Shown one piece after another: positions 8,966 through 17,894 of a DNA stretch of 64,000 nucleotides (position 1 is its first letter; every line of letters starts with the position of its first letter). Made by a program: the position numbers and the translations under genes. The DNA comes from Fodinibius salsisoli. Its GTDB lineage: Bacteria > Bacteroidota > Rhodothermia > Balneolales > Balneolaceae. The notes below the pieces were generated by a model that had not been told where the DNA came from, did no database searches, and saw nothing but the letters and a program-made list of their open reading frames with translations. The DNA is taken from the NCBI RefSeq assembly GCF_026229185.1, contig NZ_JAGGJA010000010.1:1-64000 (forward strand), read 5' to 3'.

Positions 8966-9472
8966 ATGATCTATCTCATTACTGGCGGACAGCGATCCGG
9001 CAAAAGCAGTTACGGCCAACAGTTAGCCCTGTCATTGACCGATGCACCTGTGTATATAGCGACAGCCCGCGTATGGGATGACGATTTCGAAGCTCGGGTA
9101 GAGCGGCATCAGGAAGATCGTGACGAGCGATGGACTACGCTTGAAATTGAGAAAGCAATAGGGAACATTGATCTTGAAGGAGAAGTACTCGTAGTTGACT
9201 GTATCACCTTATGGCTTACCAACTTTTTCGTGGATACCGACCATGATATCGGCCGTTCTATGGAATTGGCCAAGAAAGAATTACAAAAGCTGTTTGCCAC
9301 AGATAATACCCTGATTCTAATAACAAACGAAATCGGGATGGGCACGCATGCTCCAACAGAAAGCGGTAGAAAGTTTGCCGATATGCAGGGCTGGATGAAT
9401 CAGTTTATAGCAGAACAAGCCGATGAGGTGACGCTTATGGTATCAGGACTGCCTGTTAAAGTGAAGGAGTGA
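8966..9472 (+). CDS. cobU: Bifunctional adenosylcobinamide kinase / adenosylcobinamide-phosphate guanylyltransferase
   Basis: CobU phosphorylates adenosylcobinamide and then transfers GMP to make AdoCbi-GDP, the activated corrin for lower-ligand attachment. The 168-residue protein has the CobU P-loop GGQRSGKS at residues 7-14, YIATARVWDDDFEARVERH with the expected guanylylated His at residue 48, VLVVDCITLWLTN as the Walker B-like segment, and ITNEIGMGTHAPTESGRKFADMQG near the end. Length is typical. It starts the lower-ligand assembly genes but is separated from cobT by a repeat-containing gap of over 200 bp. Confidence 0.95.
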   Translation: MIYLITGGQRSGKSSYGQQLALSLTDAPVYIATARVWDDDFEARVERHQEDRDERWTTLEIEKAIGNIDLEGEVLVVDCITLWLTNFFVDTDHDIGRSMELAKKELQKLFATDNTLILITNEIGMGTHAPTESGRKFADMQGWMNQFIAEQADEVTLMVSGLPVKVKE

Positions 9473-9533
9473 TCCATAAGGGGTTTTAAAATGGGAACCC
9501 AATAGATTTAGGTATTAGAATAAAACTAACAAT

Positions 9534-9652
9534 CAATCTCCCTTAATCCCTCTTCTCCAAGAGGGACTTTGTGGTTGTAGCACTAAATATTGTGAGCTGT
9601 TCCCAATATTGAAAAATGAGTTCCTCCTTGGAGAAAGAGGACAGGAGGATTG
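9534..9652. repeat. Nested inverted repeat between cobU and cobT
   Basis: Outer arms at 9534-9565 (CAATCTCCCTTAATCCCTCT onward) and 9621-9652 (ending AGGACAGGAGGATTG) are imperfect inverted copies of about 32 nt. Inside them a second exact inverted pair, AATATTG at 9586-9592 and CAATATT at 9604-9610, surrounds a short loop. No frame inside is coding. The shape suggests a miniature inverted-repeat element or dispersed palindromic repeat dropped into the cob operon. Confidence 0.65.
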
Positions 9653-9708
9653 AAAGATAAAAGTCATTCTATAACGATTTAATAGAGCTTTTGCAGAAGC
9701 TCCCAATA

Positions 9709-10767
9709 ATGATGTTTTCTATGAAAGAATTCAACATAACCGTGGTTAACGAGGGTCTCAAAGAAGCCTTACAACAGAAAATAGATTCCAAAACAAAGCC
9801 CGTCGGTGCGTTGGGCCGACTGGAAGACATTGCATTGCGTGTGGGACTGATCCAGCAGCGGTTGGATCCAGAATTGAAAAATCCGTTGTTAGCCGTATTT
9901 GCCGGCGACCACGGTATTGCTGCCCAAGGTATTGTGAATGCGTATCCACAAGAAGTAACCGCCCAGATGGTATTAAATATGGTTTCCGGGGGTGCGGCCA
10001 TAAACGTCTTTTGTAATTCACATAACCTCTCGGCAAAAATCATTGACGCTGGGGTGGCTGCTGAACTTCCAGCCAGAGAGCAGTTACTGAACAATAAAAT
10101 TGCTTTTGGAACCGAAAACTATTTAGAGCAGCCAGCCATGAGCGCAGCGCAGTGCTGGGAAGCCATAGAAACAGGGGCGATGTTAGTTGATCAATGGGCC
10201 GAAGAGGGTACGAATATTATCGGCTTTGGAGAGATGGGGATCGGTAATACGTCATCCGCCGCTATTATCACCAGCTTAATCACCGGTGCATCTATAGAAG
10301 CATGTACAGGCAAAGGAACCGGGCTGGATGAGACCGGCATTTCTGAAAAAGTTCGGATATTGACGAAAGCCATCCGCGCCCATGGGGATCAGGAAGATCC
10401 TGTAACTATCCTTCAAACCTTCGGTGGTTTTGAAATTGCCATGATGGTGGGAGGCATGCTGCAGGCCGCTGAGCATCGCATGGTCATTTTGGTGGATGGT
10501 TTTATTGCCACCGCCGCTTTTATGCTGGCTTGCGAATGGTATCCGGATATCCGGGAGTACGGAATTTTTGCCCATCAATCGGAGGTGCGCGGCCATCAGA
10601 TTCAACTGGAATACCTGAAGGCCAAACCACTACTGCAGTTGGATATGCGACTGGGCGAGGGGACGGGCGCCGCCATGGCCTATCCTGTCGTTCAGTCAGC
10701 GGTAAATTTTTTAAATGATATGGCCTCTTTCGAGGATGCAGGAGTATCAGAGGGAGGTCCATCATGA
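9709..10767 (+). CDS. cobT: Nicotinate-nucleotide--dimethylbenzimidazole phosphoribosyltransferase
   Basis: CobT activates the lower-ligand base (for example dimethylbenzimidazole) with nicotinate mononucleotide to give alpha-ribazole phosphate. About 352 residues. Landmarks are KTKPVGALGRLEDIA near residue 25, FAGDHGIAAQGI with the substrate-binding DHG, YPQEVTAQMVLNMVSGGAAINVF, GFGEMGIGNTSSAAI, and LDMRLGEGTGAAMA containing the expected catalytic Glu. Candidate starts are 9691 (TTG), 9709, 9712 and 9721 (ATG); 9709 or 9721 best matches the family N-terminus. Its stop overlaps the cobS start by four bases. Confidence 0.94.
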   Translation: MMFSMKEFNITVVNEGLKEALQQKIDSKTKPVGALGRLEDIALRVGLIQQRLDPELKNPLLAVFAGDHGIAAQGIVNAYPQEVTAQMVLNMVSGGAAINVFCNSHNLSAKIIDAGVAAELPAREQLLNNKIAFGTENYLEQPAMSAAQCWEAIETGAMLVDQWAEEGTNIIGFGEMGIGNTSSAAIITSLITGASIEACTGKGTGLDETGISEKVRILTKAIRAHGDQEDPVTILQTFGGFEIAMMVGGMLQAAEHRMVILVDGFIATAAFMLACEWYPDIREYGIFAHQSEVRGHQIQLEYLKAKPLLQLDMRLGEGTGAAMAYPVVQSAVNFLNDMASFEDAGVSEGGPS

Positions 10768-11522
10768 GAAGAGAGCTGCAGGTCTTTTTAACAGCCGTCA
10801 TGTTTTTTACCAAGATTCCGTGCCCTAAGTGGGTGGACCATTCGCCGGAGTATCTAAACGAAAGCGCCCGCTATTTTTCGCTGGTAGGCATCATAGTGGG
10901 AATCATTGGAGCGATAATCTTTTGGGGAAGTATGTATATTTTTCCGCAATCCATTGCGGTGTTGTTAAGCATGCTGGCAACGATCTGGCTGACCGGGGCT
11001 TTTCATGAAGATGGACTGGCCGATATGTTTGACGGCTTTGGCGGAGGCTGGACGAAAGAGCAGATCCTGGGGATCATGAAGGACTCCCGCATTGGCACCT
11101 TTGGGGTAACGGGACTCACTGGCATCCTGGCGTTGAAGTTTGTCAGCCTGAATGAGCTGCCAGCCGGAGTTGTTCCATGGCTGCTTATCGCTGGACATGC
11201 CACCAGTCGGTTTTTAGCAACTACGCTGATCATCACCCACGATTATGTGCGGGGCGAACCGTCCAAAGCCAAGCCGGTGGCCAAGCAGATGACGCCAACT
11301 TCCGTCATTGTCAGTGGTATTTTTGGGTTGCTTCCATTATTGTTAGTTCCTCACAGCGGTATATGGCTGGCCCTTATTCCTATGATCGCCGTACTGTTAT
11401 ATCTGGGTCAGTTTTTTAACAAGTGGATTGGCGGACACACCGGCGATTGCAGCGGAGCAACCCAGCAGTTGACTGAAGTTACCTTTTACCTTGGGGCTGT
11501 GGTGATATGGACCTTTTTCTAA
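10764..11522 (+). CDS. cobS: Adenosylcobinamide-GDP ribazoletransferase (cobalamin synthase)
   Basis: CobS joins AdoCbi-GDP to alpha-ribazole (or its phosphate) at the inner membrane. The 252-residue protein has about six hydrophobic segments and the CobS signatures FFTKIPCPKW near residue 13, FHEDGLADMFDGFGGGWTKEQILGIMKDSRIGTFGV (acidic metal-binding DGLAD) and the C-terminal GGHTGDCSGATQQLTEV. An AGGGAGG ribosome site sits ahead of the start, which overlaps the cobT stop as ATGA. The 3' end overlaps cobC by 16 nt. Confidence 0.95.
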   Translation: MRRELQVFLTAVMFFTKIPCPKWVDHSPEYLNESARYFSLVGIIVGIIGAIIFWGSMYIFPQSIAVLLSMLATIWLTGAFHEDGLADMFDGFGGGWTKEQILGIMKDSRIGTFGVTGLTGILALKFVSLNELPAGVVPWLLIAGHATSRFLATTLIITHDYVRGEPSKAKPVAKQMTPTSVIVSGIFGLLPLLLVPHSGIWLALIPMIAVLLYLGQFFNKWIGGHTGDCSGATQQLTEVTFYLGAVVIWTFF

Positions 11523-12073
11523 TCCGACATACTACACCCGATATTGAAGAGGGCATTTGCTATGGACAAAAGGATATAGACTTAGCCGATTCATTTCCGG
11601 ATGAACTTAAGAAGCTTGGGGCAAAACTGCCGGAGAACTATCCTGACTTCCCAATCCATAGTAGTCCATTAAAACGATGTCGTGAGTTGGCCCAACAGTT
11701 AGCTAAACAACAGGTTACTACTGATTCCCGTCTGAAGGAACTGGATTTTGGGGCTTGGGAAGGCCGTGCCTGGGATGATATCGACCCAGAGCAGTTACAA
11801 CCATGGATGCAGAATTTTGTAGAGGTAGCTTGCCCGGGCGGCGAATCTTACCGGCAGTTATATGATCGCGCCGTGGACTGGTGGCAGGAGGTAATCCAAT
11901 TGGAGCATAAGCAGGTATTGGTCATAAGCCACAGTGGCGTTATTCGCTGTATAATTAGCCATATTTTAGAAGTCCCATTGAAAAATAGTTTTCGACTGTC
12001 TATTGACTACGGTAGTGTGACTAAGGTTTCTGGTCAGCAGAATCGCAACATCATCCATTATATCAATCGATGA
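11507..12073 (+). CDS. cobC: Alpha-ribazole phosphatase-type histidine phosphatase (CobC-like)
   Basis: The 188-residue protein belongs to the histidine phosphatase branch of the phosphoglycerate mutase superfamily. It has the LIRHT motif with catalytic His 8 at the N-terminus, IHSSPLKRC near residue 49, LDFGAWEGR near 78, and VISHSGVIR carrying the second catalytic His. In the cob operon it most likely removes the 5'-phosphate of alpha-ribazole phosphate or of cobalamin phosphate. Its start lies inside cobS and its stop overlaps the next gene (ATGA), so the genes are tightly coupled. Confidence 0.88.
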   Translation: MDLFLIRHTTPDIEEGICYGQKDIDLADSFPDELKKLGAKLPENYPDFPIHSSPLKRCRELAQQLAKQQVTTDSRLKELDFGAWEGRAWDDIDPEQLQPWMQNFVEVACPGGESYRQLYDRAVDWWQEVIQLEHKQVLVISHSGVIRCIISHILEVPLKNSFRLSIDYGSVTKVSGQQNRNIIHYINR

Positions 12074-12795
12074 AAAAAGTGTTATTCAATTGGAGTGGCG
12101 GTAAAGATTCTTCCCTGGCGTTATACCATGCATTGCAGGGAGAGCGCTATATCGTGACCGGCTTGTTAACGAGCTTTAATGGTGCTAACAGTCGCGTATC
12201 CATGCATGGCACCCGGAAGAATCTTGTCGAAGAACAAGCCCGGAATATAGGACTCGAATTACATCCGCTGATGCTGCCGGAGCAGGTTGGGATGGAAGAG
12301 TATGATGCGTTTATGCAACAGGCGTTGGAGAAGCATAAAAAGAAGGGAGTACGCAGCTATATTTTTGGAGATATATTCTTGGAAGATTTGAGAGCCTATC
12401 GCGAGCAGCAGCTCCAAAAAGTTGATATGGAAGCTATATTTCCGCTGTGGCAGCAATCCACAGAGCAGTTAGCCCGGCAGTTTATTGATGTGGGATTTAA
12501 AGCTGTGGTCGTATCAATAAACGGAAGTAAGCTGGATCGATCATTCGTGGGGCGTGAATATGATTCTCAATTTTTGGCCGATTTGCCGGCCGAGGTTGAT
12601 CCCTGTGGGGAGTATGGTGAGTTCCACACTTTTGTGTATGACGGACCTATTTTTGACACACCGGTATCATTCCAAAGGGGAGAAGTGGTTGCGAAGACTT
12701 ACGAGCAGCAAGATGATGATACGCATTCCTTTCAACAATCAGGGAATAACAATCCTCATCCCACGTATTTCTATTTGGATTTGAAAAGTAAATGA
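12070..12795 (+). CDS. Dph6-like PP-loop ATP pyrophosphatase in the cob operon
   Basis: This 241-residue protein begins FNWSGGKDSSLALYHAL, the PP-loop (SGGKDS) of the adenine-nucleotide alpha-hydrolase fold that binds ATP and releases pyrophosphate. LLTSFNGANSRVSMHG, EQARNIGL, FGDIFLEDLR and the C-terminal VDPCGEYGEFHTFVYDGP are hallmarks of the diphthine-ammonia ligase (Dph6/MJ0570) family. Bacteria lack diphthamide, so the eukaryotic reaction does not apply. The ATGA overlap with cobC suggests a corrinoid-linked job, perhaps an amidation, but that is only inferred. It is the last gene of the operon. Confidence 0.8.
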   Translation: MKKVLFNWSGGKDSSLALYHALQGERYIVTGLLTSFNGANSRVSMHGTRKNLVEEQARNIGLELHPLMLPEQVGMEEYDAFMQQALEKHKKKGVRSYIFGDIFLEDLRAYREQQLQKVDMEAIFPLWQQSTEQLARQFIDVGFKAVVVSINGSKLDRSFVGREYDSQFLADLPAEVDPCGEYGEFHTFVYDGPIFDTPVSFQRGEVVAKTYEQQDDDTHSFQQSGNNNPHPTYFYLDLKSK

Positions 12796-12928
12796 TCAAA
12801 AAAGGCCGGACCATGAGGCTGGACTGGTCCAAACGAGATGATCGAATCAGTAGAGCTTATATTTTTGTAGGTAGCTCGCAATGTGTCTTAATTCATTTAC
12901 GCGAGATAAATTGTACGTTACATAATTT

Positions 12929-13003
12929 AAAAGTCCCGATAGGGGCGGAAAATAGGTAGAAAGGAAAAAGATTAGCAATAAAATATCGAAGTGCCATAGG
13001 CAC
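12929..13003. repeat. REP-like repeat on the 3' side of the transposase gene
   Basis: The left arm AAAAGTCCCGATAGGGGCGG onward (12929-12959) is an inverted copy, with three mismatches in 31 nt, of 13537-13567 on the other side of the transposase gene. It is followed by a second small palindrome, GTGCCATAGGCAC at 12991-13003. The same two-palindrome order recurs at 13835-13906, so this is a repeat unit and not a chance match. Confidence 0.75.
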
Positions 13004-13015
13004 GAGATATGCTAA

Positions 13016-13478
13016 TTAGCATACCGAGTCAAAAATGTATCGGTCATCATAATCAATACCCGAATAATCCAGAAGTTCAGTATATTCCTCCATAAACGTT
13101 TTTTCTCTATTGGTGTTCTTCTTGATTCTTTATGTAGTTGATGACACGAGGTAGCTGTGATTTTGAATATGAAAAAGCTCCATAGCCAGCCTGCCAAGAA
13201 AATCGGTTTTTGCTAAGCTTATTTTTATTAATCCATCGTGAGGAATCCTGCTTTATCTGTTTCATCAAATTTGACAATGATTGGCTGGGCCGCATCCCAA
13301 AAAGCAGATGGATATGATCCGGCATTCCATTAATCTGCAATAATTTGTGGCCGTGGTTTTGTACAATCCCAGAAATATATTTGTACAGATCTTGGTTCCA
13401 GGTATTGAGAATTAGCGATTGCCTGTTTTTAACGGCAAAAACAGCCTGAATGTGTATTTGGGTATAGGTATTGGCCAT
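13016..13478 (-). pseudogene. Frameshifted REP-associated tyrosine transposase (Y1/IS200-like)
   Basis: The intact frame from 13478 to 13107 encodes 123 residues of a Y1 (HUH) transposase: a start ANTYTQIHIQAVFAVKNR, HUH motif DHIHLLFG, KQIKQDSSRWIN, and INYIKNQEEH with the probable catalytic Tyr. The frame then hits a stop. Removing one T from CACCAATAGAG restores reading through REKTFMEEYTELLDYSG and IDYDDRYIF to a natural TAA at 13016-13018, which is the normal C-terminus for the family. So the gene carries a one-base insertion near 13108, or there is a sequencing error. Flanking REP-like palindromes support a RAYT-type domesticated transposase over a true IS200. Confidence 0.8.
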
Positions 13479-13536
13479 AGTTAAACTCTTGATATTCCGT
13501 ACCTGACGGCACGGGTTGGTTACCGGTCATTTTTTG

Positions 13537-13567
13537 CTACCTATTTTCTGTCCCTAACGGGACTTTT
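13537..13567. repeat. REP-like repeat on the 5' side of the transposase gene
   Basis: CTACCTATTTTCTGTCCCTA continues to CGGGACTTTT. It is the inverted partner of 12929-12959 (28 of 31 positions match), so the transposase gene lies between facing REP-like sequences. Confidence 0.75.
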
Positions 13568-13834
13568 ATTTTAAAGAGCATCCCCCCCAGTGCTTATCGC
13601 GATAAACTATCGGAATGGTGTTTTTTTAAGCCTTTAAATAGAAATTTATTCGTTCTCAATTCTCGGAACGATGACAGATTCATATTTACAGGAAGACAAA
13701 AAGTTTCTTCAAGGCAATTCCAATTTTAATAATTTTCCAACTAAATACAAGGGGACTGGGTGGCTTAACACATGTTCCAAGAGAAGATATAGAGACTATG
13801 ATGATTTCTAATATTATCTATTGGATATATGCTT

Positions 13835-13906
13835 GTAGTCCCGGTAGGGACGAAAGCTGGGTAGCTGGAAAAAGGATAGAATAAAAAATGATGTGCCGTT
13901 AGGTAC
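13835..13906. repeat. REP-like repeat, third copy
   Basis: TAGTCCCGGTAGGGACGAAA, then a GGGTAG, an A-rich link and GTGCCGTTAGGTAC repeat the layout of 12929-13003 in the same orientation. The bases differ but the two palindromes are kept, a typical REP/BIME pattern. Confidence 0.65.
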
Positions 13907-13970
13907 ATAATAAGTCCTTAAGATTTGACGGAAAAAGTAAATATGGTGATAGCAAAAAAGCCAATCAGCA

Positions 13971-14069
13971 AAGTTATCCACACTGCTCTTTGGGCAAATC
14001 TGTTATTTTATTGTTAAATGATTTTTATGAGCGAATCAATTGTGGATAACTTGGCCGTTTTGTGGAAAA
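13971..14069. promoter_or_regulatory. Cluster of DnaA-box sequences upstream of nrdJ
   Basis: Two perfect consensus DnaA boxes face each other: TTATCCACA at 13974-13982 and its complement TGTGGATAA at 14041-14049. They form a 12-base exact inverted repeat (AAGTTATCCACA / TGTGGATAACTT). A third box with one change, TGTGGAAAA, follows at 14061-14069. In E. coli, DnaA controls the ribonucleotide reductase promoter, so a similar link to replication is a reasonable inference; no binding data exist. No dnaA or gidA is nearby to suggest an origin. Confidence 0.6.
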
Positions 14070-14088
14070 GTATTTGAGTTTTTACTTG

Positions 14089-14113
14089 TCCCTGAACGGC
14101 AGTCCTTTATATT
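14089..14113. repeat. Partial REP-like repeat near nrdJ
   Basis: GTCCCTGAACGGCAGTCCTTTAT resembles the copy at 13551-13570 (GTCCCTAACGGGACTTTTAT) and lies in the nrdJ upstream region. It is degenerate. Confidence 0.45.
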
Positions 14114-14199
14114 TTATAGAAGCGGAAATGCATAAATATTATTAGAGTTTCCGCTCGCCCTATCAAGTCAAAATATTAGTCAAGGACCGGAGATATTAT

Positions 14200-17100
14200 A
14201 TGAAATTTACACGCTTTTATACCCAGGAAAAGTGGGACACTCCTTTTGGAGATATGAAATTCGAGAGCCGCAAATCGGAGATTAAAAATCCGGATGGTTC
14301 TTTGGTTTTTTCGAAGGATAATGTTGTTGTACCCGAATCATGGTCGCAGGTATCAACAGACGTTATTGCACAGAAATACTTCCGCAAAGCCGGGGTGCCA
14401 AAGAAGACCAAAAAGGTTAAAGAGAAGGGAGTTCCGGAGTGGTTGCAGCGTTCCGAAGCCGATGAAGAGGCTATGAAAGATCTCGATGAAGAGGAACGCT
14501 ATGGTGGGGAGAGCGACAGTCACCAAGTGTTTCACCGACTGGCCGGCTGCTGGACCTACTGGGGATGGAAGCACGACTATTTTGATTCTGAAAAGGACGC
14601 CAAGGTATTTTATGAAGAACTGAGCTATATGCTGGCCAACCAGATGGCCGCTCCCAACAGTCCACAGTGGTTTAATACCGGCCTGCACTGGGCTTATGGC
14701 ATTAATGGGCCGTCACAAGGACACTATTATGTAGATGGCAAGACCGGAGAGTTGACCAAGTCTGACGATGCATACAGCCACCCGCAACCCCATGCCTGCT
14801 TTATCCAGAGCATTGATGATAACCTGGTGAATGAAGGCGGTATCATGGATCTGTGGGTCCGTGAAGCGCGGCTCTTTAAATATGGATCGGGTACGGGCAG
14901 TAACTTTTCCAAAGTTCGCGGTGAAGGCGAGCCGCTGAGTGGTGGAGGAAAATCGTCGGGCCTCATGAGCTTCCTGAAAATTGGGGACAAAGCAGCCGGT
15001 GCCATCAAATCCGGGGGGACGACCCGACGGGCTGCCAAGATGGTAACACTGGATCTGGATCATCCGGATATTGAAGAGTATGTTAACTGGAAGGTCCGCG
15101 AAGAGCGAAAAGTGGCCTCCATGGTGACAGGATCAAAGATCTTAGAAAAGCATCTCAAAAAAATTATCAAGCTGTGTAACAAGCCGGTTGAGATTGACGG
15201 GCGTACCTTTAACGGGGCCGTGAGTCGCGATCCGCTGAAGAATGAGGAGCTTGGTGTAGCGATTAAACAGGCCAAGCAAGACCAGGTGCCGCTGAATTAT
15301 ATTGAACGCGTTGTTCAGCTGGCGTCTCAGGGTTATACGGATCTAGAGTTTGAAACTTATGACACCGACTGGGATTCGGAAGCATACCGAACGGTAAGTG
15401 GTCAGAATTCGAACAACTCCGTACGTATTCCCAATAAGTTTATGAAGGCCGTCAAAAATGATGGCGAATGGAACCTGTACTGGAGAACCGAGAAGCGGAA
15501 GGCCGCTGAAGAAGGCCGGGAGCCCGAGCCTTGTGAAACGATGAGAGCCCGCGACTTGTGGGAGCAAATTTCCGATGCCGCCTGGTCGTGTGCCGATCCG
15601 GGGGCGCAGTATCACGATACGATTAACGAATGGCATACCTGCCCGGAAGACGGACCGATTAACGGCAGTAATCCGTGCTCCGAGTACATGTTTCTGGACA
15701 ACACGGCGTGTAACCTGGCGTCCCTCAACCTGATGAAGTATTTTAAGACGGAGGAGTGCAAGGAATTTGATGTTGAATCTTTACGTAATGCGTCTCGCAT
15801 CTGGACGACGGTGCTGGAAATTTCTGTATTGATGGCACAATTCCCCTCCAAAGAAATTGCTGACCTTTCTTATAAGTATCGTACCCTGGGACTTGGCTTT
15901 GCTAATATCGGCGCTGCGCTGATGGTTCAGGGCGTGCCGTACGACAGCCCTGAAGGATGTGCTATCGCCGGTTCTTTGATGAGTATTATCCACATGAACG
16001 CCTATGCCACCAGTGCTGAAATGGCTGATGAGCTGGGTGCATTTGAACGGTATGAAGCCAACAAAGAGCATATGTTACGCGTGGTTCGTAACCACAAGCG
16101 AGCAGCTTATAACGTGGATCCGGAAGAGTATGAAGGCCTTACGGTTAAGCCAATGGGCATTGATGCTAACGAATGTCCCGATAACCTGCTAAAGGCAGCT
16201 CGTGAAGACTCTGATCGAGCGGTTGAAATGGGTAAAGAGCACGGTTACCGCAATGCGCAGGTGACGGTCATCGCTCCAACCGGAACGATTGGCCTGGTGA
16301 TGGACTGCGACACCACGGGAATTGAGCCCGACTTTGCGCTGGTGAAATTCAAGAAGCTGGCCGGTGGCGGATATTTCAAAATTATCAACCAGGCGGTACC
16401 CCGGGCACTCGAAAATCTTGGTTACAGCCCTGAAGAGCGACAAGCGATTATTGACTATGCCAAAGGGCACGGCACGCTGGAAGGTTGTCCTCATATTAAT
16501 AAAGAAAGCCTGCGCGAGCATGGCTTTGGTGAGGAACAGTTCGAAGCTATTGAAGAAGCACTGCCCAGCAGTTTTGAAGTGAAGTTTGCTTTCAATCAGT
16601 GGACCCTTGGCGAAGAGTTCTGCCAGGAAGAGCTGGGGCTGACCGAAGAGCAACTTTCTAATCCACAGTTTAACATCCTCAGGCATCTCGGCTTTAGCCA
16701 GCAGGAGATCCAGGAGGCTAATGATTATGTGTGTGGTACGATGACTGTGGAAGGAGCGCCTCATCTGAAAGACGAGCACCTGCCGGTCTTTGACTGCGCC
16801 AATCGTTGTGGACGTATCGGAACGCGCTACATTAAGCCCGGCGGACACATCCGCATGATGGCGGCGGCACAGCCGTTTGTTTCGGGAGCAATCTCCAAGA
16901 CGATTAACCTGCCGAATGAAGCCACGGTTGAAGACTTCAAGGATGCCTACATGGATTCCTGGGAGCTGATGCTGAAAGCGAATGCCTTGTACCGCGATGG
17001 TTCTAAATTGAGTCAGCCATTGAACAGCCTCAGCGATGTCTTCGAAGATCTGGACGAAGAAGATCTGGATGAAGAGACTTCTGCAGCGCAGGATAAGGTT

Positions 17101-17817
17101 GTTAAGTCGGCTGAAAAGATTATCCACAAATACGTGGCTAACCGTCAGCGGCTTCCCAATCGACGCAATGGTTACACACAGAAGGTGAAAATTGGTGGCC
17201 AGAGCGTGTACCTGCGAACCGGTGAATATGAAAACGGACAGCTGGGCGAAATTTTTCTTGATATGCATCGTGAAGGGGCGGCTTTCCGCAGCCTGACGAA
17301 CTGCTTTGCGATCGCTATTTCGCTTGGTCTGCAACACGGCGTACCGCTCGAAGAGTTTGTGGATGCCTTTACATTCACTAAGTTCGAGCCAAGTGGACCC
17401 GTGAGTGGAAGTCCCCATGTTAAGATGACGACTTCCGTTATCGACTACATCTTCCGTGAGCTGGCGGTGACGTATCTGGGTCGTGAAGACCTTGCACACG
17501 TTCCCTCTGATGATATCATGTCGCGCAAGATGCGTCCATCTGAAGAAGCAAAGCAGGCCCGGGAAAAGGCGAATAAGCTGGATCCAAGTGGCCAACACCA
17601 ACCGGAGCCAGAAACGGTTACGGAGCCTGGAGATTCGGAAGGTGGAGCGCAAACGCAGGTCCGGGAAAGTGGTGACAGTTACGAGAGTGACTACGAAAAA
17701 GCCAAGGAACTGGGCTATACCGGCGACTCTTGTCCGGAATGCGGCAGCATGACGATGGTCCGTAACGGTACGTGCCAGAAGTGCATTACCTGTGGATCAA
17801 CCACCGGCTGCTCGTAG
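14200..17817 (+). CDS. nrdJ: Vitamin B12-dependent (class II) ribonucleoside-diphosphate reductase
   Basis: This 1205-residue enzyme makes deoxyribonucleotides using adenosylcobalamin to generate the thiyl radical, and works with or without oxygen. The order of landmarks fits Nrd[20 protein letters not shown] near residues 148-166, [18 protein letters not shown] and [14 protein letters not shown] in the barrel, [24 protein letters not shown] near residues 488-511, the PTGTIG loop near 693, and a Cys-rich tail [18 protein letters not shown] that re-reduces the active site or binds metal. An acidic insert ([12 protein letters not shown]) lies near residue 950. It needs B12, which links it to the uptake and assembly genes upstream. 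A 380-base leader with DnaA boxes and REP remnants precedes it, and an intrinsic terminator follows. No second reductase subunit is needed. Confidence 0.96.
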   Translation: MKFTRFYTQEKWDTPFGDMKFESRKSEIKNPDGSLVFSKDNVVVPESWSQVSTDVIAQKYFRKAGVPKKTKKVKEKGVPEWLQRSEADEEAMKDLDEEERYGGESDSHQVFHRLAGCWTYWGWKHDYFDSEKDAKVFYEELSYMLANQMAAPNSPQWFNTGLHWAYGINGPSQGHYYVDGKTGELTKSDDAYSHPQPHACFIQSIDDNLVNEGGIMDLWVREARLFKYGSGTGSNFSKVRGEGEPLSGGGKSSGLMSFLKIGDKAAGAIKSGGTTRRAAKMVTLDLDHPDIEEYVNWKVREERKVASMVTGSKILEKHLKKIIKLCNKPVEIDGRTFNGAVSRDPLKNEELGVAIKQAKQDQVPLNYIERVVQLASQGYTDLEFETYDTDWDSEAYRTVSGQNSNNSVRIPNKFMKAVKNDGEWNLYWRTEKRKAAEEGREPEPCETMRARDLWEQISDAAWSCADPGAQYHDTINEWHTCPEDGPINGSNPCSEYMFLDNTACNLASLNLMKYFKTEECKEFDVESLRNASRIWTTVLEISVLMAQFPSKEIADLSYKYRTLGLGFANIGAALMVQGVPYDSPEGCAIAGSLMSIIHMNAYATSAEMADELGAFERYEANKEHMLRVVRNHKRAAYNVDPEEYEGLTVKPMGIDANECPDNLLKAAREDSDRAVEMGKEHGYRNAQVTVIAPTGTIGLVMDCDTTGIEPDFALVKFKKLAGGGYFKIINQAVPRALENLGYSPEERQAIIDYAKGHGTLEGCPHINKESLREHGFGEEQFEAIEEALPSSFEVKFAFNQWTLGEEFCQEELGLTEEQLSNPQFNILRHLGFSQQEIQEANDYVCGTMTVEGAPHLKDEHLPVFDCANRCGRIGTRYIKPGGHIRMMAAAQPFVSGAISKTINLPNEATVEDFKDAYMDSWELMLKANALYRDGSKLSQPLNSLSDVFEDLDEEDLDEETSAAQDKVVKSAEKIIHKYVANRQRLPNRRNGYTQKVKIGGQSVYLRTGEYENGQLGEIFLDMHREGAAFRSLTNCFAIAISLGLQHGVPLEEFVDAFTFTKFEPSGPVSGSPHVKMTTSVIDYIFRELAVTYLGREDLAHVPSDDIMSRKMRPSEEAKQAREKANKLDPSGQHQPEPETVTEPGDSEGGAQTQVRESGDSYESDYEKAKELGYTGDSCPECGSMTMVRNGTCQKCITCGSTTGCS

Positions 17818-17847
17818 TTATTCCGTAAATTAACATTAGCTTTTATA

Positions 17848-17887
17848 AACCTGACAGGTGTTCAAAACCTGTCAGGTTTTTTATTTT
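17848..17887 (+). terminator. Intrinsic terminator of nrdJ
   Basis: A perfect 12-base stem, AACCTGACAGGT and ACCTGTCAGGTT with a seven-base loop, is followed by TTTTATTTTT. It ends nrdJ 30 bp downstream and may also stop the convergent gene at 17895-18485. Confidence 0.92.
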
Positions 17888-17894
17888 TGGGTGG

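Noticed and set aside
12805-12835. Terminator after the Dph6-like gene
   Set aside because: GGACCA and TGGTCC pair, but the stem is only six bases and there is no T tract.
13107-13478. Short intact transposase ending at 13107
   Set aside because: The C-terminal motif continues cleanly one frame over to 13016, so a frameshifted longer gene explains it better than a naturally short protein.
13971-14069. Chromosomal origin of replication
   Set aside because: Only three DnaA boxes and no dnaA, dnaN or gidA nearby; a regulatory role for nrdJ is simpler.
16189-17652. Very long antisense frame (487 codons) across nrdJ
   Set aside because: It is a shadow of the highly conserved nrdJ frame; the sequence is rich in Arg/Leu/Phe without a domain or start context.
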